Shown: piece after piece, positions 34,401 to 45,261 of the stretch | Layout of the letters: each line of letters begins with the position of its first letter | How positions within the stretch are numbered: the stretch's first letter is position 1 | Origin: Bolinopsis microptera | Lineage: Eukaryota; Ctenophora; Tentaculata; Lobata; Bolinopsidae | NCBI RefSeq assembly: GCF_026151205.1 | Contig: NC_087083.1 | Coordinates: forward strand, 13,142,944-13,206,943 | Direction: 5' to 3' | Length of the DNA stretch: 64,000 nt | Program-made: the position numbers and the translations under genes | The notes under the pieces: model-generated | What the model was told of the DNA's origin: nothing | Seen by the model: only the letters and a program-made list of their open reading frames with translations | Databases searched by the model: none

Positions 34401-37400
34401 GGTTACAAATAGATTATGCTCTGTTGTTGTTTGTTTTTTATTAAAATTTGTACTTTTGGTTGCTTTATTTTTTATAAATCACAATATTTTTGCAGTTGGT
34501 TTATAATTATACATTATTTTAAACTACCTTATACACACCTTGCCAAGATAAATGACGCTTCGCGTGATATTATATAAAATTGTATACAATATTATGAAGT
34601 CATCGCTAGAAATAAATAATCTATTTTTACTTTTAGCTTTGTACTTGAGATAGCATAGTGTTAAAAATCTATCATGAACAAGAATTTCGATTGATTTTAC
34701 TGTATATTTATTAATGACTCATAATTTTCACTGTACATAAAATATAAATCATCATAATGATATCGACAATAATTCCCATGATAAGTAAATGTAACAAAAT
34801 AAAACTAAAATAAATGTATAAAGAAGCTAGATAAATGTATAATCTCACTGTACCATATTATTCATTAACTTATAATTTATTACCTACTATATGTTTTGAT
34901 TCTATGTCCTTAGAAGGGTATTCTTCTAACAGTTTTTGACTGACTTGATTGTCCTGCACAGCATCTTGAAGCTTCTTTAAATTATTTGTATCTTTATTGC
35001 ATTGCTGTGTAAATTTAATTCTAATTATAATTCTAATTCTAATACAGGGTGCCTGAGTGAGGTGTCTATCAACAGTGTTGAACTGTTGACTCTGACCACC
35101 ACCCGATCACAAAACATTGTCATCCAGTCTGGAGTTCAACTTCTAGGTGAGTTGGCTCTTTTAGCTGTTAAATTTGTTGATTAGTTCGGTTAATAGTGGT
35201 TCCAAATGTTAATTAGATTTATTAATTGTTTGATTCATTTCATTTTAGAGTATTAAAAAATCATGTTCGCTCCTTTTCTCTTTTCATGGTCCGAACGAGT
35301 GTTTAAGAAGCAGGGCAGAACGTCAATTGATCAGTTCAACAATTTTAAGTTTTAACCTTATCTTTAAAATGAGTTCACACTGCACTAGTGTTATCGTATT
35401 TTTCTTCTTAAAATCTAAAAATAACTAATACAATTACTAACCTCTGGTCAATTCCCAGGACATTGTCCTTTGTTAAAAGAAAACATGGTGATACCAGTAG
35501 ATAGTGTAACTCAACTCCTCCAGACCACTGCTCCGCCCACAACCCACCACTCGTAAGTCACGTGGTGTTGTGATGACGTCACGTGGTGTTGTGATGATGT
35601 CATGTGGTGTTGTGATGATGTCACGTGGTGTTGTGATGACGTCACGTGGTGTTGTGATGACGTCACGTGGTGTTGTAATGACGTCACGTGGTGTTGTGAT
35701 GACGTCACGTGGTGTTGTGGTGACGTCACGTGGTGTTGTGATGACGTCACGTGGTGTTGTAATGACGTCACGTGGTGTTGTGGTGACGTCACGTGGTGTT
35801 GTGATGACGTCACGTGGTGTTGTGATGACGTCACGTGGCGTTGTGATGACGTCATGTGGTGTTGTGATGACGCCACGCGGTGTTGTGATGACGTCACGTG
35901 GTGTTGTGATGACGTTACGTGGTGTTGTGATGACGTTACGTGGTGTTGTGATGACGTCACGTGGTGTTGTGATGACGTCACGTGGTGTTGTGATGACGTC
36001 ACGTGGTGTTGTGATGACGTCACGTGGTGTTGTGATGACGTCACGTGGTGTTGTGATGACGTCACGTGGCGTTGTGATGACGCCACGCGGTGTTGTGATG
36101 ACGTCACGTGGTGTTGTGATGACGTCACGTGGTGTTGTGGTGACGTCACGTGGTGTTGTGATGACGTCACGTGGTGTTGTGATGACGTCACGTGGTTTTG
36201 TGATGACGTCACGTGGTGTTGTTATCTACACTTTTTAATCCACTACTCGTAAGTCGTAAGTCACGTGATCATGTCTTGAGAAAAGTTTGGTGTGCAGAAA
36301 ACATAAAACTTTGTACAGATACGATTCATACCAGCAGTAAGAATTGCTCTGGTACAGGCAACAATGTTACCAGGTCAAGGTTTTTTCTGCCCATGCACGT
36401 GTTAACGTCACGTGGTTTGAAAAAAACTCGGTCACGTGATATAAACAAGCCCCACGTGACCCGTCTCATGCGCTTAATATTCGCTATAATATCTGATAAT
36501 GTCGCTACAATTACACTAGTTTCAAATATTTCACACAATTCTCACATTCTCCAGACTCATTCGACAGAACCAGTTGTTATCCCGTCTTATAATACATCTC
36601 ACTAATTGTTGTGACACATAAAGGTCTATTATAATATTTAATACACTACGTATAATTAACACGTGGTGGTGTTGTGATGATGACGTCACGTGATGTAATG
36701 ATGACGTCATGTGACTGTTATATCAGTTCACGCACTCTCCCGTTATAATACATCTCACTAATTGTCTGTAGCCCACAGTGGTCTATAAATACATTACTAA
36801 GCACGGTATATATCAGTGTCTGTTTAACACGACTGTAGTGTGGACTGTCTAAAATCTAGACTCAGATATTTAAGACTCAGACAATATTTAAAGTTCAGCT
36901 CTCTCTTTCTTTTTTACCGTGACTGAGAACGGGGGGGGAGGGGGGGGGGGGCGGGGGGATCAGGTACCCCCGCTGAGAATAAGGCGATACAAATTGTTAG
37001 GCTGTTCGGGTATGAACTACGAGTGCAACTTAGATGCTTGTATCGTAATTGGCCCTTGATTTGACTATGAGGACGTATAGACTATAGGCGGCTCTGATTT
37101 CCGATAATAAACTAGAAATAACAATCTTGGATATAATCTGATGTACGAAGAGTTTCTCTTTCGGACAAAACTCTATCGAGTTCTATCTTAGTGAGCAAAT
37201 ACTAATTGTTACTAAGTAAGGCATACCGCATAGTGAATGTCTCATTACAATTCGTTGACTACAGGTTGAAGTATGACCTCTGGAGTATGGGAACAAATTC
37301 GTACCCCTAGTACATTCTAATAGGGCGTGGCACTATAGTGAAGAATTTAAAAATTGTCCACTATCTGTAGAACATTCTTGAATTATCAAAATTTTGTTGT

Positions 37401-39902
37401 GAATGTATTTAACAATGTGTTACAAATTACCTAAATAACGTTACACCTGCGATTGTGACACCTATGTTGCTGCGACTGTGACACCTATGTTGCTGCCATA
37501 CTCCACGGTAAATATATTATAATATAGTAATATATTTGTAGTATTATGTATAATAGAATGAGGTTAACGAGGATCTATTATGTAGAAGTACAGCTATGTA
37601 TATTATACATTATACATTATACATTGTATAATGTATATAGATTATAGATATATATATATATTATCTTTATAAAATAACAGATATTTACATATAGGTGGTC
37701 AAGTTTTCGGATGCATCACTACACAATATATAATATAATCACAGTTTCTCATTTTTCATATTAACTCATAAAAATATAACATCACGTACATAATAAATAT
37801 CATTGCTGTTAACTTCGTCTTCATATACAATTTGTTTTTCCATAGTAGGTCACGCTTAAACAGCTTAGATGTATATCTTTTAAGGTATTTGATATAATTA
37901 ATAATACAATTTATTTATACATATTTCAGTGGGGAAGGACGAACTAAGGACAAATACGATGACAATATGACGACACTGTTACCTCCAAACGAGAAGCATT
38001 TGGTCGATAATAATCCCCATCTTGACCGCACGTACGTACAAAATGTTGTGATGACGTCACGTGATAGTGTGATGACGTCACGTGGTGTTGTGATGACATC
38101 ACGTGATATTTCGAAGATGTTACTACAGACCACAAACCTGTCAGTAGTTGAAGAGTACTCTCCAGGCAGCTGGAGACTAGACTGTACAACTCATAACAAT
38201 CTATCTCGTGATAATGTGTTCTTTAGTGCAATCCTCCTGTTCGTGAGGAATGTTTCTACTTCAGAAGCAAAGTAATGTTTGAATGTGGAGAACATTAGTT
38301 GCTTTTATGCGGATCGTACGATTTTGGACTCATGATCCCAATTCTCACATGATAAAGTAGAATCATGACGTCACAAAATGTAACATATTAATATATTATA
38401 CTGGTCAAGTAAAGTTGTTTTTCACACGGAATGTGATATATTCTGGTCAAGTAAAGTTGTTTTTCTCTATGGAATGTGTACAATTGTTTTCAAAAAATGA
38501 TAAATGTACGTGTGCAAGTTGAGGGAGAAGGTTTACATTTTTGTTTAAAAAAGTAAAATAATTTCTCATAGCCCACTTTACAATAGGTTAAATATCTATT
38601 CAAGTATAATAGAAAATCAAACAATCAAATGAACAAACAATTACGCAATTAAGTAATTAAAAACACTCTTCACAGGGACAAGAAAGATAAGAAAGACGAA
38701 CAGCTGCTAATAGGGCTTATGCTCGGTTTTGTCACCCTTCTCGCCATCGTTATTTTCCTGGCATACTTCCTCTGGCAACGCCGCCAAATGCACCAAACTG
38801 TGAGTTATAAATAGATAAATTTAATCTTTTCCATCCTGGAGCACTGGAGCACAGAGAGGAGACGTACTTTGACTAGAAACAAGAACAAGTAGTTTGCTAG
38901 TTTACACAGAAACAATAAATAAATAAATAGATAAATAATAGACGTGTGCTACTGGTGGGGAGGTGAGGCATATTTTTTGACATGTGAGAGTGATTTTGGG
39001 GTTTGATTGGTCAATAGTGGAAGCTGATTGGTTCATTGCTGTTAGTGTCACGTGTAAAAAAACATGGCTCACCTTCCCACCATAACTCAGAGCTGTAAGT
39101 TAAAACTATCTTAACTTAACACTGCTATTACAATCTCACAAGCCTGAAATTAAGTTAAAACTAGATTTGCCATTAATGGTTTGACAGTTTGGCGCCAAAT
39201 TGGGACGCTATCTTCTCAACCTTTTAAAAACATTGGCTTACAGTTTTAACAATAAAAGAGCCACTCTGATATGAACTTATGAACTAATCATCTCTTAACG
39301 ATATAATAAGTTAATATCTAGTGTTTGTGTAAATTGTCGTTATCAATTTAAATTGGTCTTACAGAAAGGGTATAAATAATCAGTTTCCCTTTATTTCATT
39401 TCGTATTAATGACATGAAATAGCGTATCTGTTAGAGCATTATGATTGATTAGTGCAGGAGAATGTGTGATATTTTTAGCCAGCACACTGCCATTGAATCA
39501 GCAAATTGGATAACAACTGCCATTATTAGTTAAAATAATTATGTAATTAGGGGTCGTTCACATATGACATATTACGTAATTAGCCGAGGGGGGAGGAGGG
39601 GGGGGGGGGTAAAAATTGTCCAAAAGGTGATTACGTAATAATATGTGAACGACCCCTTATACCTATCAGTATATTATAATAATTGTAATAATTATTAATT
39701 ATGATAATTAGCTGTTAATAATGCTCAGGAAAAGAGAAGAGCACGTAAAGCATCAGAAGATGAAACACTTGACGAAGAATTCCTCAACAAAACTTACAAC
39801 CCTAAAAAGCAGGACAAATACACACTGTTTACGCCTCACGCATTGGACTCGATTGAGGAAGAGTCAACCAGCATGCTCAGTTTAAACATTGCGACATTGT
39901 GA
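28455..39902 (+). CDS. Laminin-G-domain single-pass receptor, neurexin/CASPR-like
   Basis: Eleven exons keep one frame: 28455-28651, 28850-29808, 30183-30263, 30536-30645, 31987-32112, 34249-34363, 35048-35146, 35459-35552, 37930-38031, 38676-38799, 39729-39902; 726 aa. A signal peptide (MLVFFSFWLLLKLSSADF) is followed by LamG-like domain 1 (to about 165), LamG 2 (about 180-350; ends FRGCVSNFVLDGEPF), a Cys-rich link (CWYPSQGCDDLSCPYSC) and LamG 3 (LKTAEFNGFG to GCLSEVSINSVELL). A Thr/Pro stalk, a TM helix (LLIGLMLGFVTLLAIVIFLA, about 638-660), RRQ stop-transfer and a 65-aa tail follow. This suits a cell-adhesion or synaptic-type receptor. The tail ends SLNIATL, without a class I PDZ motif. 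Exact orthology (neurexin, CASPR or other LamG protein) is not settled. A CRE/E-box minisatellite fills parts of introns 5, 8 and 9 and supplies the stop codon. Confidence 0.85.
30770..31390. repeat. Tandem duplication inside intron 4 with CCCGGATTTCACCGGGAT units
   Basis: Blocks at 30770-30930 and 31124-31290 are diverged copies: both start TATTTTCTGATCATCCAAAAG and end CAGAATCACGTCCCGGATT. Each carries partly palindromic ATCCCGG...CCGGGAT units. The first bases resemble the end of exon 4 (TTTTTGATCATCCAG), so the duplication may have included the exon border. Confidence 0.65.
31876..31990 (+). repeat. Fourfold tandem copy of the exon 5 acceptor
   Basis: Four units of about 32 bp each contain CATTCCTTCC(T)CAG followed by ATGGTAGAA or ATGGTAAAT. 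The AGs end at 31891, 31922, 31954 and 31986. The last gives the in-frame exon 5 start. Spacings of 31-32 nt mean that the others would shift the frame. Confidence 0.75.
32351..32420. repeat. 22-bp minisatellite with ATCACGTGAT
   Basis: Three units of GAGTTATATAATCACGTGATCA lie in intron 5; each contains CACGTG within a 10-bp palindrome. The third has a C-to-T change. Confidence 0.7.
32814..32965. repeat. CRE/E-box minisatellite, array A (about 7 units)
   Basis: A 21-bp unit (GATGACGTCACGTG plus GTGTTGT) is repeated in LamG-receptor intron 5; the last units have GTGCCCT in place of GTGTTGT. Each unit contains TGACGTCA and CACGTG overlapping in TGACGTCACGTG. Its right flank (GTTGTTATCTAC) is shared with array C. 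Confidence 0.92.
33325..33395. repeat. Short CACGTGGTGTG-type tandem repeat
   Basis: Five or so units of about 11 bp (GTCACGTGGTGTG and variants) lie in intron 5. They look like a shortened relative of the 21-bp CRE/E-box unit, keeping CACGTG but lacking TGACGTCA. Confidence 0.6.
33772..33943. repeat. CRE/E-box minisatellite, array B (4 units) between 47-bp direct repeats
   Basis: Four 21-bp units at 33816-33893 are flanked by direct copies of TCTAGTTAACTGTTACACAG and the following AGAAAAGTTACATTT (33772-33815 and 33896-33943). Array and flank have been duplicated together. Confidence 0.85.
35553..36235. repeat. CRE/E-box minisatellite, array C (about 32 units)
   Basis: The array starts inside the splice donor of exon 8 (GTAAGTCACGTGG) and runs about 680 bp in intron 8. 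Most units are identical; changes are single bases such as GATGACGCCACGCG. Because 21 is a multiple of 3, several long frames stay open through it, but these are artefacts. At the far end a second CACTACTCGTAAGT copy repeats the exon 8 end and donor. Confidence 0.95.
36655..36725. repeat. Two degenerate CRE/E-box units
   Basis: GTTGTGATGATGACGTCACG and a second ATGATGACGTCATGTGAC lie in intron 8, about 430 bp after array C. They are isolated relatives of the 21-bp unit. Confidence 0.6.
38042..38108. repeat. CRE/E-box minisatellite, array D (3 units)
   Basis: Three units begin about 10 nt after the exon 9 donor (38032). They read GATGACGTCACGTG followed by ATAGTGT or GTGTTGT, the third with GACATCACGTG. 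The frame from 37967 runs on through it to 38275, but the exon 9 to exon 10 join (DRT then DKKDKKDE) is the better model. Confidence 0.8.
39550..39656. mobile_element. Mini-MITE with GGGGTCGTTCACAT ends
   Basis: A 107-bp hairpin element in intron 10: GGGGTCGTTCACATATG at the left, its inverse CATATGTGAACGACCCC-like sequence at the right, and ATTACGTAAT near both inner ends. A poly-G run fills the centre. The flanks suggest a TTA or TA target. Confidence 0.75.
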
Positions 39903-40310
39903 TGACGTCACGTGGTGTTGTGGTGACGTCACGTGGTTTTTTGGTTATGTCACGTGGTGTTGTGGTTACGTCACGTGGTGTTTTGGTGACGTCACGTGGT
40001 GTTGTGATGACGTCACGTGGTGTTGTGGTGACGTCACGTGGTTTTTTGGTTACGTCACGTGGTGTTGTGGTGACGTCACGTGGTGTTGTGATGATGTCAC
40101 GTGGTGTTGTGATGACGTCACGTGGTGTTGTGATGATGTCACGTGGTGTTGTGATGACGTCACGTGGTGTTGTGATGACGTCACGTGGTGTTGTGATGAC
40201 GTCACGTGGTGTTGTGATGACGTCACGTGATTTTTTGGTTACGTCACGTGGTGTTGTGGTGACGTCACGTGGTTTTTTGGTTACGTCACGTGATGTTGTG
40301 ATGATGTTGT
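39897..40310. repeat. CRE/E-box minisatellite, array E (about 19 units) at the LamG-gene stop codon
   Basis: Units start with TTGTGATGACGTCACG; the TGA at 39900-39902 is the stop codon of the LamG receptor. Some units have TTTTTTGGTTACGTCACGTG, others GATGATGTCACGTG. The array therefore forms the start of the 3' UTR. Confidence 0.9.
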
Positions 40311-40689
40311 GCCATATTGGATATCATGATATTATCGTTAAGTTAGATGTTTTGTTGACTTAATTTTAAATTACGTGTTGTTTTTTTCATATATAAACCT
40401 TATCATTATCATTATGTTAACTGGCAAAACTTAGTTTTTACAGATATTTGAGAGATTAAAAATTTGTGCACATTTAAAATGAAACATTTGCTTGAATCTT
40501 GATTAACTCGCTCCAGATTAACATTAAACACTTCATCAACAACAAAAAAGTATTAATTCCTGCCTTGATTTTTACGTTCCTAAAACATTTGATCCGACCG
40601 CCAGATGTTACTGTACCATACATTATTGAAGGCCTCCCCCAGCCTCGGATCTTAGGATTAGATTTGCAAAAATTCCTGAGACACAGGTG

Positions 40690-41055
40690 CAAAAGTTAAG
40701 ACAGCAGAATAATCCTAAGACAGCAGAATAATCCTAAGACAAAATTTAAGAAATCCTGAGACAGCGAAAAATCCTGAGACAAAATTTAAGAAATCCCGAG
40801 ACAGCGAAAAAACCTGAGACAAAATTTAAGAAATCCCAAGACAGCGAAAAAACCTGAGACAAAATTTAAGAAATCCCGAGACAGCGAAAAAACCTAAGAC
40901 AAAATTTAAGAATCCTGAGACGCGCGAAAAAACCTGAGACAAAATTTAAGAAATCCCGAGACAGCGAAAAATCCTGAGACAAAATTTAAGAAAACCTGAG
41001 ACAGCGAAAAATCCTGAGACAAAATTTAAGAAAACCTGAGACAGCGAAAAATTTT
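40690..41055. repeat. Left-arm subrepeats of the foldback element
   Basis: About ten units of CCTGAGACAGCGAAAAA plus CCTGAGACAAAATTTAAG stand head to tail. Variation is mainly CCTGAG/CCCGAG/CCTAAG. Confidence 0.9.
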
Positions 41056-41884
41056 TAGATACAATTTATACAATAGCCACAAGAATATACATGGATATTA
41101 CATCTTTTAATTTCTTGCAAAGAATATAATAAATACAATATTACTAGGTATAGTATAGTAGGAATGTCAATAAGTCAATAGAATTTGTCTGAAACCTCTA
41201 TGTGCCTGCTAATGAAGTGAGTATCCCAGATCATATCTTTACAGGTAGGACTGTATAATGGGGGCCCGATGTTATAGCGGACATCATCCCCCCCCCCCCC
41301 CCCTTACCCCTTCCCCCTTCTTACCCCCAGTTCCATAGCGGATATTATGCCAAATTATTGGACGGAGATCGTCAACTAATATTTCTTCGGATATTTCTCC
41401 GGTTTGCAGTTCCATAACCTTATCCGGAAACCATCTACGGTAATTTTGTTGATTCTCACAGAGCAAAGTGCTAAGAAACTGCCGCAAACTGCTACAATCT
41501 CCGAGAAATCTATTTATTGACTAGCTTGCTAAAATTCATCGTCAAATTACCGCTGCTCGAGTTACCTAGCCAGGCCGATTTCAGTTTTGAGTACTAGAGT
41601 CGGTTATCTAGTCAAAGCCTAGCTTTTTTGTAACTTGCAAGTGCTTTTGCGGATTGTCGTGGATTTCGGCAAATAGTCGTGGATTTCGGCAAATAGTCGT
41701 GGATTTCGGCGATATTTTCAGATTATTCTTCAATGTCCTCAAACCTGAGCACTGGGACTACTTAAGTTTTTGCTACTATCTGAATTATTTGCTCAAGCTA
41801 CTGGCTCGCTAGGTTCAAAGGTTTATTTTCTATTTATCATGAAAAAAAAAATTGTGCTGGGTAAAAGTTTGCATGGTGTTCACG

Positions 41885-41965
41885 CAGGTTTGAATTCCCG
41901 ACCTCGCGCAGAGCTAGCCTATCGCCTGGCCGCTAAGCTACTCGGGTGATGTAGTCATGAAATTT
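41885..41965 (-). repeat. tRNA-derived (SINE-like) sequence in the left arm
   Basis: The minus strand shows GAGTAGCTTAGCGGCCAGGC (A-box-like) and, about 35 nt on, GGGAATTCAAACC (B-box-like). The spacing fits a Pol III promoter. The acceptor stem does not pair, so this is not a working tRNA. The mirrored copy is at about 44395-44475. Confidence 0.5.
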
Positions 41966-42765
41966 TTGATGTAATTATATATTTACCCCTTTTTACCCCC
42001 AGTTCCATAGCGGATATTATGCCAAATTATTGGACGGAGATCGTCAACTAATATTTCTTCGGATATTTCTCCGGTTTGCAGTTCCATAACCTTATCCGGT
42101 AATTTTGTTGATTCTCACAGAGCAAAGTGCAAAGAAACTGCCACAAACTGCTACAATCTCCGAGAAATTCCCGGAGAGCTTCATCTCCGTATAACTGTAT
42201 AATACAGTAGACGGAGCCGGAGAATCATCACCGTAGAAATGGACCTCCGTCTAATAATTTGGCATAATATCCGCTATGGAACTGGGGGGTTAATCTGATT
42301 AAAAGCTACAAAAAATTCCAGAAATGAGATGGCTGGTTAACACCTACCTTTGGAAAGCTCTGATGAACCTGCCTGTGGAGAAATAAACGCACTTAACTTC
42401 ACCTCAATTGAGCAATAACTATTTATCGCTTATTACTTCATTTATTTAGGATGTACAGTGTGCTTCGTAACTAATTTATTATTACAAAGTTTACTTTCTA
42501 ATAAGCTAAAACGACAACTAATCTTTCGTTTTACTCCCTACTGTAGCTGTACAGGTTTACTCGTCAATCCAGGTATATGAGAATGTGTGAGAATGGTCTT
42601 GAAACTCTGAAAAGAGGGAAGCAGTTTTGGGGACGGGGAGATTGAAGCAGGTGGCCCCCCGGCTTACAATTGACCCCCCATGCAATTACACTGAGTCAAT
42701 TGATCTCAGTATAATAACATGGGGGTTAATTGTCGGGGGTCAATTGTCGTACTAAGCCCTAGGCT

Positions 42766-43020
42766 TAATGCGTCAAGGCGTAACAGATTTGCTGGGCACT
42801 GCATGAGAGCTTCTGACCAAGTTATCTCCTCTATCCTCCCCTGGCGACTTACCCAGTCCGGCCGTGGAACTGTGGAAGGAGACCACTCACCTTCCTGGAC
42901 GTAGTAGCTCGTGACACTGGGCTCCAGTTGGACGACCTCGAACTGTTATGTGCGATCAAGACGTGTGGAGGCAGACAGTGAATGGGAGTTCGATCGAGGA
43001 TCGCCGAAAGTAAGTAAGTT
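42766..43020 (+). mobile_element. LINE 3' tail inserted in the centre of the foldback
   Basis: The frame gives RRNRFAGHCMRASDQVISSI, then RGTVEGDHSP and DTGLQLDDLELL. This is the usual RT C-terminal tail of a LINE family (RRxRFAGHCxR...DTGL). It ends in GTAAGTAAGT, the same TAAG tail type as the remnant at 6399-7535. About 80 codons are left. Confidence 0.7.
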
Positions 43021-44394
43021 GTTCAATCCCCCAGTACCTTTATTATTATAATTACCCTCCTAGGCTCCTACATCCTACCCGTTTTTGATGCTGTAATCTT
43101 CCCGTCCCCAAAACCGCTAATTCCCTCTTTTCATAGTTTCAGGACCGTTCTAATACATACTCCTATACCTGAATTGACGAGTAATCCAGTACAGTAGGAA
43201 AGTTAACTTTGTAGCTTTTCAGAAAGTTAACTTTGTAGCTTTTTAGAAAGTTCGGAGTAATCACTCAGGTATAGTATCTCACAACGAAGCCCAATCTACA
43301 TCCAAAATAAATGAAGTTATAAGCAATAAATAGGCAGTTATTGCTCAATTGAGCTGAAGTTAAGTGTGTTTATTTCTCCACGGGCTAGTCCATCGGAGCT
43401 TTACCAAGGTAGGTTTTAACCAATCTCATTTCATGACTGTTTTGTATCCTTTAATCAGATAAGGGAGGGGAAAGTGATGTCCACTATAACATCAGGGCCC
43501 CCATTATACAGTCCTACCTGTGAAGCTATGATCTGGGATATTCACCTCATTAGCAGGTACAATCTAGGGCTTAGTACGACAATTAACCCCCATGTTATTA
43601 TACTGAGATCAATTGACTCAGTGTAATCGCATGGGGGGTCAATTGAAAGCCGGGGGGCTTACAATAGGGGGGGGGGGTTCATTTGTCGCCCACCCGCTTC
43701 AATCTCCCCGTCCCCAAAACTGCTTCCCTCTTTTCAGAGTTTCAAGACCATTCTCACACATTCTCATATACCTGGATTGACGAGTAAACCAGTACAGTAG
43801 GGAGTAAAACGAAAGATTAGTTGTCGTTTTAGCTTATTAGAAAGTAAACTTTGTAATAATAAATTAGTTACGAAGCACACTGTACATCCTAAATAAATGA
43901 AGTAATAAGCGATAAATAGTTATTGCTCAATTGAGGTGAAGTTAAGTGTGTTTATTTCTCCACGGGCAGGTTCATCAGAGCTTTCCAAAGGTAGGTTTTA
44001 ACCAGCCATCTCATTTCTGGAATTTTTTGTAGCTTTTAATCAGATTAACCCCCCAGTTCCATAGCGGATATTATGCCAAATTATTAGACGGAGGTCCATT
44101 TCTACGGTGATGATTCTCCGGCTCCGTCTACTGTATTATAATTTATACGGAGATGAAGCTCTCCGGGAATTTCTCGGAGATTGTAGCAGTTTGTGGCAAT
44201 TTCTTTGCACTTTGCTCTGTGAGAATCAACAAAATTACCGTAGATGGTCTCCGGATAAGGTTATGGAACTGCAAACCGGAGAAATATCCGAAGAAATATT
44301 AGTTGACGATCTCCGTCCAATAATTTGGCATAATATCCGCTATGGAACTGGGGGTAAAAAGGGGTAAATATATAATTACATCAAAAATTTCATG

Positions 44395-44475
44395 AGTACA
44401 TCACCCGAGTAGCTTAGCGGCCAGGCGATCGGCTAGCTCTGCGCGAGGTCGGGAGTTCAAACCTGCGTGAACACC
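44395..44475 (+). repeat. tRNA-derived (SINE-like) sequence in the right arm
   Basis: This is the mirror image of 41885-41965: GAGTAGCTTAGCGGCCAGGC as A-box-like and GGGAGTTCAAACC as B-box-like. Here the internal word reads GATCGGCTAG against GATAGGCTAG in the left arm. Confidence 0.5.
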
Positions 44476-45261
44476 ATGTAAACTTTTACCCAGCACAATT
44501 TTTTTTCTTCATGATAAATAGAAAATAAACCTTTGAACCTAGCGAGCCAGTAGCTTGAGCAAATAATTCAGATAGTAGCAAAAACTTAAGTAGTCCCAGT
44601 GCTCAGGTTTGAGGACATTGAAGAATAATCTGAAAATATCGCCGAAATCCACGACTATTTGCCGAAATCCACGACAATCCGCAAAAGCACTTACAAGTTA
44701 CAAAAAAGCTAGGCTTTGACTAGATAACCGACTCTAGTACTTAAAACTGAAATCGGCCTGGCTAGGTAACTCGAGCAGCGGTAATTTGACGATGAATTTT
44801 AGCAAGCTAGTCAATAAATAGATTTCTCGGAGATTGTAGCAGTTTGCGGCAGTTTCTTAGCACTTTGCTCTGTGAGAATCAACAAAATTACCGTAGATGG
44901 TTTCCGGATAAGGTTATGGAACTGCAAACCGGAGAAATATCCGAAGAAATATTAGTTGACGATCTCCGTCCAATAATTTGGCATAATATCCGCTATGGAA
45001 CTGGGGGTAAGAAGGGGGAAGGGGTAAGGGGGGGGGGGGGGATGATGTCCGCTATAACATCGGGCCCCCATTATACAGTCCTACCTGTAAAGATATGATC
45101 TGGGATACTCACTTCATTAGCAGGCACATAGAGATTTCAAACAAATTCTATTGACTTATTGACATTCCTACTATACCTAGTAATATTGTATTTATTATAT
45201 TCTTTGCAAGAAATTAAAAGATGTAATATCCATGTATATTCTTGTGGTTATTGTATAAATT

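Noticed and set aside
35511..36252. Long open frames of 216-233 aa on both strands (VVMTSRG, WCCDDVT and SSQHHVT repeats)
   Set aside because: They are translations of the 21-bp CRE/E-box minisatellite; 21 is a multiple of 3 and the unit lacks stops in these frames. The array is intronic.
37967..38275. Frame of 102 aa running on from LamG exon 9
   Set aside because: It passes through minisatellite array D; the donor at 38032 joins exon 10 in frame and yields the expected TM segment.
39889..40363. Open frames of 113-154 aa with the same repeats
   Set aside because: Same minisatellite, downstream of the LamG gene stop codon.
44395..44475. Functional tRNA gene
   Set aside because: A and B box-like words are present but the acceptor stem (ACCCGAG with CTGCGTG) does not pair, and the copy is part of a repeat.
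44107..45098. Frames of 67-86 aa (FLCTLLCENQQNYRRW and on) in the foldback arms
   Set aside because: They occur in mirrored arms, end in G-rich repeats and have no homology I recognise; more likely non-coding TIR sequence.
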